Positions 57,455 through 64,000 of a stretch of 64,000 bases of DNA are shown here, piece after piece. A model generated the notes under the pieces. The model was not told the DNA's origin. It worked only from the letters and a program-made list of their open reading frames with translations, and searched no databases. The translations under genes were made by a program, and so were the position numbers. The stretch's first letter is position 1. Each line of letters opens with the position of its first letter. Origin of the DNA: Myrmaecium sp. VS I D KN 1 (lineage: Eukaryota; Ascomycota; Dothideomycetes; Valsariales; Valsariaceae). Where the stretch lies: positions 1,178,001-1,242,000 of the forward strand of contig JADQAV010000002.1 in the NCBI GenBank assembly GCA_019775845.1, read 5' to 3'.

Positions 57455-58795
57455 CTACCCTGCCACCTCCTCAACAACCACTTCCCCTCCCTTCACCTCT
57501 CCAGCTTCCGCCTCTCCCTTTCCCTCTCCATCCGCATCCACATCCACATCCACACCAACACGCCCCGCGCCCTTCTTCCCCTTCCTCCGATTCTTCCTCC
57601 TGCCCTTCTTCATGGTATCCGGTTCCCCAACTCCATCTTTCCCCTCTTTCCCCTGCTCTTGTTCCTGCATCCCCGCTATCAACGCCCGATACTCCTCCGT
57701 CCGACGCCGCCATTCCGCCAACGGCAGCACGATCCAGTCCGGCGGCCAGAGCCGCCGCCACTTCTCCCCCCCACCGCCGTTGCCGCCGTCGCGCGCCCAG
57801 AGCATGTCCACATCCCCGCTCAGGGTGACGAAGGCGTACCGCGGCCGGGGGGCGCGCACGTCCTGCACGGGCAGGAGGTTGCCGTGTCTACTTGACGGCG
57901 CGGCAGGGATCGGGGAGGCTGCGTCCTCGTGAGCTGATTCCTGCGGGTCCGCTAGACGGTCAGCATGACCGTGACCATCGCTCTCGCCCTCGCTGGCCTG
58001 CGCACGCCCTAGCCGTTCCTGCTGTTGCTGCTGGCGAAAATGCGCGTGCAGATGGTGGACCAGGTGCGCGGGCTTGCCCGCCAACGTCATCTCGTGCGGC
58101 TCCACGTATACGGTCCGCTTGTCCCACGCGGCTGACCAGGCTGCGGAGGGGTCGAGCGGCAAACCGGACGGACCTCGCTTCTTGTTCTTGCTTTTCTTTT
58201 TTCCCGTGGCCTGCGGAGGCTGCGTGGGTGGCGGCGATGATGGAGGCAGGAAGATGAAACTCCCCGGCCTGCGGCGGACGAAGTGTGCGTCTGGTACAGG
58301 GTCGAGAAGCGCAGATGGATGGGCGGCGAGTGCGTGGAGCAACAGCGGCTGGGTCGGAGCGGGGGAGAAGCCGCCGCGGTTCAGGATGGGGTGGTTGAGC
58401 AGGGCGGAGAGGTGGATATCTGGTCGGAGCAAACTCCCCGTTAGCTTGAGCAGTCGTCGTGCGTGTTCCTCGGACGGACGACGGGGAGGGGAGGAAACAA
58501 CGGAGGATCTTCCGAGTATCTTACAGCCGGGTACGCCTTCGTATGTTCGCTCGTGCTTCTGCAGCTCCACTTGCCGGGTCGGCTCCAGATATGCGTAGTC
58601 ACTCATGATCAGCTCCACCCCGCGGACGAGGCGTTCGAAGTACACCACCGGCGGCGGCGGGTCCGGCGGCGGGACCGTCCGCGGTTTCTTTGTCGCGGGC
58701 GGCGCGTCGGGCGGCGACGCGGAGTACTCTTCGGGAGCGGGTCGCTTGGCGGGCGCTTTGGCCCGCTGGAGCTGGATTGCTCGCGGTGGAAACAT
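57455..58795 (-). CDS. Unrecognised Pro/Ala-rich protein
   Basis: The frame from ATG 58795 gives 446 residues without an intron. A likely 105-nt intron at 58524-58420 (GTAAGA donor, GCTAAC branch, CCAG acceptor) is in phase and stop-free; removing it gives 411 residues. I do not know the family. The N-terminus is Pro/Ala/Lys-rich (KRPAPEEYSASPPDAPPATK). A conserved-looking core follows: VVYFERLVRGVELIMSDYAY, SALLNHPILNRGG, then RRRPGSFIFLPPS. Near the end are RYAFVTLSGDVDMLWARD and LWPPDWIVLPLAEWRRRTEE, and a Lys-rich then Glu/Val-rich tail. The pairing of tyrosine/proline segments suggests a globular domain broken by low-complexity inserts. It is divergent from WBP11, 310 bp apart. Confidence 0.75.
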   Translation of the reverse strand: MFPPRAIQLQRAKAPAKRPAPEEYSASPPDAPPATKKPRTVPPPDPPPPVVYFERLVRGVELIMSDYAYLEPTRQVELQKHERTYEGVPGCKILGRSSVVSSPPRRPSEEHARRLLKLTGSLLRPDIHLSALLNHPILNRGGFSPAPTQPLLLHALAAHPSALLDPVPDAHFVRRRPGSFIFLPPSSPPPTQPPQATGKKKSKNKKRGPSGLPLDPSAAWSAAWDKRTVYVEPHEMTLAGKPAHLVHHLHAHFRQQQQQERLGRAQASEGESDGHGHADRLADPQESAHEDAASPIPAAPSSRHGNLLPVQDVRAPRPRYAFVTLSGDVDMLWARDGGNGGGGEKWRRLWPPDWIVLPLAEWRRRTEEYRALIAGMQEQEQGKEGKDGVGEPDTMKKGRRKNRRKGKKGAGRVGVDVDVDADGEGKGEAEAGEVKGGEVVVEEVAG

Positions 58796-59105
58796 TCTGG
58801 TATTCGAGAAAGTTTGTAAACAAGGGAAGAGAGAAGGTCGGAGCTCTCTATCCATACTTGAGCTGCTGGAGCTGGAGCTTGAGCACGGACCAGTCGATCC
58901 CGAGGCGCGCTTGGCGTCGCAACTTCTCCGCCGCGGTCCCGTCATACCTACACCATCAACCATCCGACCGTCCTCCGTCCTCCTAACGTACCCTGCACAC
59001 GAATCCCACACTCACAAACTCAATCAACAAGGTCCATCTAAGTCCAACTGCAAAACCCCATCGAACCCGTCTATCCAACCAACCCATTCGACACCGTCCG
59101 CAGCC
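58796..59105. promoter_or_regulatory. Divergent promoter of the unknown gene and WBP11
   Basis: A 310-bp gap between the two start codons. A Ser-coding frame reads through it on the minus strand, but the ATG contexts favour the starts at 58795 and 59106. No specific motif was identified. Confidence 0.45.
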
Positions 59106-60071
59106 ATGGGCAAGGACCTCAACCCCGTGGCCGCGGCCCGCAAGGCGGAGAAGGCCAAGGCGCTGAAGAAGGCCAAGGCCCAGCAGGCGGCGCAGCGGAC
59201 GGAGAAGCTCGCGCGCCGGAACCCGGAGCGCCTCCAGCGCCAGATCGACGAGCTCCGCGCCGCCGCCGAGACCGGCGAGCTCCGGCCCCACGACCGCCAG
59301 ACCCTCCAGCAGCTCGAGCGGGACGTGGCGGCGATCCGGAAGGCGCGCGAGGCGCTCGGCGACCGGGCGCCCCAATTCGGCGGGCCGAGCCGGGACGACG
59401 GCCGCCGTGACGGACGGGAAGGTCGCGGGGAGAGGCCGGGCGGCGGCGGCGGCGGCGGCGGACGAGGTGGAGGCGTGCTTGGAAAACGAAATCGCGATGG
59501 CAGCAGACGGGAGGACGACTCGGAGAGCTCGGAGACGGATGAGGACGTCAGGGATATCCCCATGCCGCGCGATACGCCGCCTCCGATCCCGCGGAAGCGC
59601 GACAATCGGAAGGGGCCTGCGGAGGACAGCGTCCGGACGGGTCCGCATCCGTTGCCGCCGAAGCCGGAGAAGCCCGTGCAAGCGCAGACGGTCTACGAAG
59701 CGGCGCCGGTGCTGAGAGACCTGAGGAAGGAGGCGGCGCGGTTTGTGCCGGCGGCAGTGCAGCAGAAGAAGGACATGCTGAAGGGGAAAGGCCGGCTGCT
59801 GGAGCCGGAGGAGTTGGATCGGCTGGAGAAGAGCGGGTACAACGATGCGGCCAAGGCGGCGGAGGCGGCCGTCGAGGAGGCAGAATACAAGATAATGAAC
59901 GCTGCGGCCGTGGCGGACGCTGAAGGCAAGGACCCCGACGAAGTGTACGCTCAGTTCGAGAGGGAGCTGAGGGAGGTCGAGATGGAAGATACGGAAGGCG
60001 GCGGGCTGGAGCCGATGGCACCGCCGCCAAAACATGTCCAGCTGGAAGAGGTGCCGGACGAGGGCGACTAG
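59106..60071 (+). CDS. WBP11-like splicing-associated protein
   Basis: Single exon, 321 residues. The N-terminal WBP11 domain is clear: MGKDLNPVAAARKAEKAKAL, then ERLQRQIDELRAAAETGELR and ETG..QTLQQLERDVAAIRKARE. In animals WBP11 is a nuclear pre-mRNA splicing factor that binds WW domains and protein phosphatase 1. Fungal members keep the N-terminal domain and proline-containing motifs. Here a Gly run follows at about residue 110, then an acidic segment and the Pro-rich DIPMPRDTPPPIPRKR. The C-terminal region (DLRKEAARFVPAAVQQKK, DEVYAQFERELREVEME) is conserved in fungal homologues. Codon third positions are strongly G/C. It is convergent with the DNA glycosylase gene. Confidence 0.88.
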   Translation: MGKDLNPVAAARKAEKAKALKKAKAQQAAQRTEKLARRNPERLQRQIDELRAAAETGELRPHDRQTLQQLERDVAAIRKAREALGDRAPQFGGPSRDDGRRDGREGRGERPGGGGGGGGRGGGVLGKRNRDGSRREDDSESSETDEDVRDIPMPRDTPPPIPRKRDNRKGPAEDSVRTGPHPLPPKPEKPVQAQTVYEAAPVLRDLRKEAARFVPAAVQQKKDMLKGKGRLLEPEELDRLEKSGYNDAAKAAEAAVEEAEYKIMNAAAVADAEGKDPDEVYAQFERELREVEMEDTEGGGLEPMAPPPKHVQLEEVPDEGD

Positions 60072-60450
60072 GGCACGCGCGAGCAGGGTCTCCGGAGGAA
60101 ATTATCACGGCTGCTCTCTTGTGGATATTGTCTGCTTCCTCAACGAACAATTCATTGCACCAGCGAGCCTACAAACGTCATTCGCTCGCTTCCTGCTGCA
60201 CGTCATATACTTGCGAAACCTTGATCGACTTGACTCTGGTATGGTGACCGGAATGAGATTAAATTTCTTCGAATAAGATTGACCGAGCTAAGAAGCCATC
60301 TTGATACCATCCATTAAGATATCGGAAGCCAGCCATCTCGGACGGCTTCCCTCAAATATATGTATTAGGATTATATTCGATGTTGCCATAAATTGGTGTC
60401 GCAGATTGCAGGCGCGTCTGCCTAGTCTGCGTTTTCAGCAGCCTAGGCGT
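60072..60450. other. Intergenic between convergent genes
   Basis: This 379-bp A/T-richer gap probably holds the two 3' UTRs; nothing coding was recognised. Confidence 0.5.
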
Positions 60451-61902
60451 TCATTTACCGAGCTCCACGTCGCTTTCAAGTTCGCTCAGCTCGCTGCTAT
60501 CCTCATCACCCAATTTCGATCCCCTCTTGCTGGCCGAAGGTCCTTTCGCGGAGTCTTTCGGACCCCCTTTCCTCACCCCGGATCTCTGAACCAGATGATC
60601 GATCGGGCACCCGAGCTCCCAGTCCTTGCTGCTTTCCCCGGTGATCGCCCTGCACCGGGGACACGACTTGCCGTGCTTGATGAACAGCTGGTGCAGCGGA
60701 TACTTCAGCTCGTCCGGGATCCGCACCTCGCAATGGGCGTACGTCGAGTTCCTTGTCGCCCGGTCCGGTGGCACCCAGCCGAGCCACTTGCATAGGCGGA
60801 AGACATGCGTGTCCACGGCGAAGCTGGGACGTTGAAGACAGAAGAGCAAGACGCAAGATGCCGTCTTAGGCCCGATGCCCGGGTACTTGATCAGTTCGTT
60901 GAAGGCGTCGTCTGAGGAGTACGAATGGAGATGGTCGAGGGAGATGACGTTGGCCTCCGCTCGCTCGATCTCGGCAGCCTTGTCTTTCTCAGATTCACCG
61001 TCCGCGCCAGGCAAGTCTGCGGCGTCGGCTCGATCCCCTGCTGTAGATGACAGTGCAGCGCGGCGAGCCTGGTTCTCCTCATAGACCATCTGCAAGATCG
61101 CCTTGATGTCCTTGCTTTTGACATCCGCAAGGCCGCCACTCTTGATTGCATTGAAGACCTCTTTGACATCGGCGCGACGTACCGCGTCCCAGTCCACACT
61201 GCCTTTGCCGACCCCGGACTTCAAGATGCCGAAGCGTTGGACCAAGCCCCTGAACGCGCGGGACGAATTGGTGCCCGACGTTGCGGCGCTCAGTCGAGTT
61301 CGGATGAGCGCGTCCAAGACGGAAGGCACCTCTCCGCAACCCGAGGTCGTCAAGGATGGCATAGGGATCGCCTTGGGTGCTTGGACTCTTCCGTGGACCT
61401 TCGACAGCAATCGGACAACCTCATGGCATTCCTCGGGGGTCGGATGGGGCCAGTCTGGGAACGGTGTTTCTCCGGGCGATAGACCGTAGGTGTTGGCTTT
61501 CTTCTTCGGAGGTGTGGTCGCACTCGGCTCAACCTGTTCTTCGACTTTCTCGAGAAGCGACTCGGCGTCCTCTTGCTTAAAAGCAATTGATGCTGCCTTT
61601 GGTTCTGGGGTGTGGTGAAGAGCTGAGGCGGTGCGTTCACTCGTGCTCGCTCCAATCCTTCCTAAGTTATGCGGCAGGTCTTCTGTTTCCTCCTTGACCG
61701 CTGGTTTAGCCCGCTTCTTCGGGCTTTTCAAGGTCGAGGCTCCGCTCTCTTCGCGCCCATTCACTTGTGCTGCCTTTCTCTTGCGACCGTTTGATCTCAA
61801 CGTGTTCTTTGTGCTCTGCAGCTGCAGGGCAACCTGGTCCGGAGCACGGAGAGTTGAGGCTTCCCGGGCTGCTGCCGAACGGGTCAACCGGGTAGTAGTC
61901 AT
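60451..61902 (-). CDS. HhH-GPD DNA glycosylase/AP lyase (endonuclease III-like)
   Basis: Base-excision repair enzyme; single exon, 483 residues. Residues 1-135 are a Lys/Ser/Glu-rich tail likely to be nuclear. The domain begins near 145 (PFPDWPHPTPEECHEVVRLL). The helix-hairpin-helix is LIKYPGIGPKTASCVLLF, with the catalytic lysine K346, and the conserved aspartate D364 lies in FAVDTHVFRLC, so both bifunctional glycosylase residues are present. The C-terminal cluster region has only CPRC (414, 417) and GCP (432) where endonuclease III has four Cys in C-x6-C-x2-C-x5-C, so an Fe-S cluster is uncertain. A low-complexity insert (about 285-315) sits between the helices. Substrate (oxidised pyrimidine or other) is not evident. 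Confidence 0.9.
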   Translation of the reverse strand: MTTTRLTRSAAAREASTLRAPDQVALQLQSTKNTLRSNGRKRKAAQVNGREESGASTLKSPKKRAKPAVKEETEDLPHNLGRIGASTSERTASALHHTPEPKAASIAFKQEDAESLLEKVEEQVEPSATTPPKKKANTYGLSPGETPFPDWPHPTPEECHEVVRLLSKVHGRVQAPKAIPMPSLTTSGCGEVPSVLDALIRTRLSAATSGTNSSRAFRGLVQRFGILKSGVGKGSVDWDAVRRADVKEVFNAIKSGGLADVKSKDIKAILQMVYEENQARRAALSSTAGDRADAADLPGADGESEKDKAAEIERAEANVISLDHLHSYSSDDAFNELIKYPGIGPKTASCVLLFCLQRPSFAVDTHVFRLCKWLGWVPPDRATRNSTYAHCEVRIPDELKYPLHQLFIKHGKSCPRCRAITGESSKDWELGCPIDHLVQRSGVRKGGPKDSAKGPSASKRGSKLGDEDSSELSELESDVELGK

Positions 61903-62948
61903 TGGCCTAGAGAGTTGAGGTAGTATGGAGACTAAGCCCCTTCGTATTTGGGCGTTTCTCTGAATGATGAACAGGCGGTGTGCTCAGTGGCGAGGAAGCC
62001 TGTGTGTATGTGTGCAACCTATGAGGGACAGCGAAAACAGCGGAAAGAGCGTTTGCCAGTGGAGTTTGGCATACTGGAGAAGGAAAGACAGGAGCAAAAA
62101 AAGGGAGGGTGAATCACACGTTTGTACGTACGGCTCGTGGTCTTAACAAAGACCAGACGAAGCGTAGATCCTCTCAGTGGGATGTATGACGTTGGTGATG
62201 GCTCCCCATGATCGCCCAGGGATCTGCGGCGTCATCGCCAGCAGGCGACAGATTAGAAGGGTCCATCCCGGGAGGAAGGCATGTTTACTGTACAGTATAT
62301 GGATATGGATACCTTAACCTGGAAGTATGTAGACATGGAAGGACGCCGTTACCTAACGCGGCAGCGATGAATAAGGTAGTCAAGTTTTTGTACTAAATAC
62401 CTAGTACATGAGTTGCTTTTACATTTTATACAAAGGAAGCTCCTGACAGAAACGAGCAATTTGAATATCACCAAAATCTCCCACATGGCTTCCGTTACGA
62501 GTACGGAAACTATACTCCTTTTCAAAGGTGTGTGAATGACTAGTACAACGTTGAATCCTCAAGCCCTGGGATAGAACATCATAAGTACACATGCCGTCCG
62601 TTGCTTTCCACAAGTCAGAGAATATGAATCGTGAACGAAACCGTCCCACTGACATGGTGGGCTGTCAAGGTCACATGTATTCTGCTTCCACGACCTTTCT
62701 GCCTTAGGAGACTCCATTCTTTAGGTACTTGTAGGGGCTGCCCACCCGTTCGGTTCCTGCAGGGTTCCTTGGTCCCTGGCGCCCCCTCCTCTCCACGCCG
62801 TCACCCGTTGCTTACCGTTGTCAAACCTACGGACGTACTACTCTAGGAGTACTCCATCCCCGTCAGTTCAACGCCTCATCACGCCTTCACGACGCGTTCA
62901 TCGAGCGTCCCCGAATCCGAGTGACTGAACCTCGTCGCATCCGGAGCC
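61903..62948. other. Divergent intergenic region
   Basis: About 1.05 kb between the starts of the DNA glycosylase and APT1, carrying both promoters. Short frames at 62208-62846 have no recognisable features. Confidence 0.5.
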
Positions 62949-64000
62949 ATGTCACGCACCGCGGCGCTCGTAGTCCCAGCCCTCAAGCGGCACACCGCCA
63001 CGGTCATCGTCGCCCATGGCTTGGGAGACAGGCAAGTCCACTTCCATCTATTGGGATACGGATATGCTCAACGCTAACACTCCACAGCGGCACTGGCTGG
63101 TAACTCGCCCTCTCTACCAACCTCCCCCCGTGGATCGACGACTTACATGGACACTCAAGGATATGGCTCGCTGAGAACTGGCGTCGTCGCAACAAGTTCG
63201 AAGAGGTTTCCTTCATCTTTCCGAATGCGCCCAACATCCCGATTACTCTGGTATGATTCCTGGACCTCATCCGGGTCGAGACCGAGGCTGACCATGAGCC
63301 GTTGCAGAATATGGGGATGCACATGCCGGGCTGGTACGACATTGTAAGACCACGCGAGTTCAATCCCGTCTGCTTCCCCTAGTGTTTGAGGCCCATTTCG
63401 ATTCCGGCGCCGCCTTCTCTGATCAAGCGCATGAAACTGACGTGATTGATCCCGACACCAGGCATCTCTTTCAGACCTGGCTCAGGCCGAAGATGAGGCT
63501 GGTATCAAGCGGTCCCTCTCCTACTTCCATTCTCTGATCGACGAGGAGATCGCCAAAGGCATTCCTTCTGATCGCATCGTTCTTGGCGGGTTCTCGCAGG
63601 GCGGAGCTATGTCGATCCTCTCCGGCGTGACTTGTCCGCACAAATTAGGCGGCATCTTCGGCCTCAGTAGCTACCTGCTTCTGCGTAACAAGATTAGAGA
63701 GATGATTCCTGCAGAAAACCCGAACAAAGGGACCCCTATCTTCCTGGGCCACGGAGATGCTGACCAGGTCGTACGCTACAGCTGGGGCAAGCAAACTGCT
63801 GATCTGTTGAAGGAGTGGGGTTGGACGGTCGACTTCAAAACATACCAGTACGTTGTTCCTCTCCGGGTGCCGGCGTTTACGGCTGAATATTCTGCTGACA
63901 TCATCTCTTCTTGCAGTGGCCTTCCACACTCAGCTGACCCAGAAGAGATTGACGATTTGGAGGCCTATCTTACGGCCAGGATCCCTCCAGTCGGAGAAGG
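62949..64000 (+). CDS. APT1: Acyl-protein thioesterase 1 (partial, 3' end outside window)
   Basis: Cytosolic serine hydrolase that removes palmitate from proteins and also hydrolyses lysophospholipids. Six exons are visible: 62949-63031, 63088-63099, 63160-63250, 63308-63343, 63462-63847 and 63916 to the window end. All are in phase. Exon 2 is only 12 nt and intron 1 has a GC donor (GCAAGT); both are supported by the conserved HGLGDSGTGW. Other landmarks are LAENWRRRNKFEEVSFIFPN, MHMPGWYDI, the nucleophile in GGFSQGGAMS, the Asp in LGHGDADQVV and the His in HGLPHSADPEE. The stop codon is beyond 64000; by family length (about 230-245 residues) only a short tail is missing. Confidence 0.94.

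Noticed and set aside
58983-60035. 350-codon minus-strand frame opposite WBP11
   Set aside because: Arg/Leu/Pro-rich antisense shadow; WBP11 is clearly recognisable on the other strand.

Overview
The window is nuclear DNA of a filamentous ascomycete (Pezizomycotina). It holds about 21 protein genes on both strands. Most have short introns (roughly 45-110 nt) with GTAAGT-like donors, CTAAC-like branch sites and CAG/TAG acceptors. The gene content is fungal: CAP59-type glycosyltransferase, Snx41/Atg20 sorting nexin, cysA-type acetyltransferase, fungal Cdc4, Shb17 and a homogentisate/fumarylacetoacetate gene pair. I saw no rRNA, tRNA, CRISPR array, transposon or LTR element. I cannot name the species.

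Layout. 0.7-7.2 kb: MFS transporter (-), ferrochelatase HEM15 (-) and, divergent from it, the end-joining gene KU70 (+). 9.1-18.9 kb: a RING-PH-VWA scaffold-like protein (+), the mitochondrial protease OMA1 (-) and a coiled-coil/RRM-like protein of unknown role (-). 20.7-27.2 kb: CAP59-type glycosyltransferase (+), cytochrome P450 (+) and a ZRT3-like ZIP zinc transporter (-). 28.5-38.8 kb: SNX41/ATG20 (-), TRM732/THADA (-) and a mitochondrial serine/homoserine O-acetyltransferase (-). 40.8-47.9 kb: CDC4 (+), mitochondrial phosphate carrier (+), SHB17 phosphatase (+) and mitochondrial ribosomal protein uL23m (-). 48.9-52.2 kb: a large RG-rich protein of unknown function (+). 53.0-57.3 kb: homogentisate 1,2-dioxygenase (-) and fumarylacetoacetase (+) share one 1.2 kb upstream region, a compact tyrosine-catabolism pair. 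57.5-64 kb: an unrecognised gene (-), WBP11-like splicing factor (+), an HhH-GPD DNA glycosylase (-) and acyl-protein thioesterase APT1 (+, cut by the window end).

Most genes are unrelated housekeeping functions. Clear functional grouping exists only for the hmgA/fahA pair, which catalyses two of the last three steps of homogentisate breakdown. The middle enzyme, maleylacetoacetate isomerase, is not in the window. Several genes contain introns that are multiples of three without stops, and two use GC donors, so naive gene models will be wrong there. The main open questions are a coding-looking reading frame overlapping the start of the homogentisate dioxygenase gene, a missing 5' exon of the RG-rich protein, and the unknown proteins at 16.8-19.0, 49-52 and 57.5-58.8 kb.
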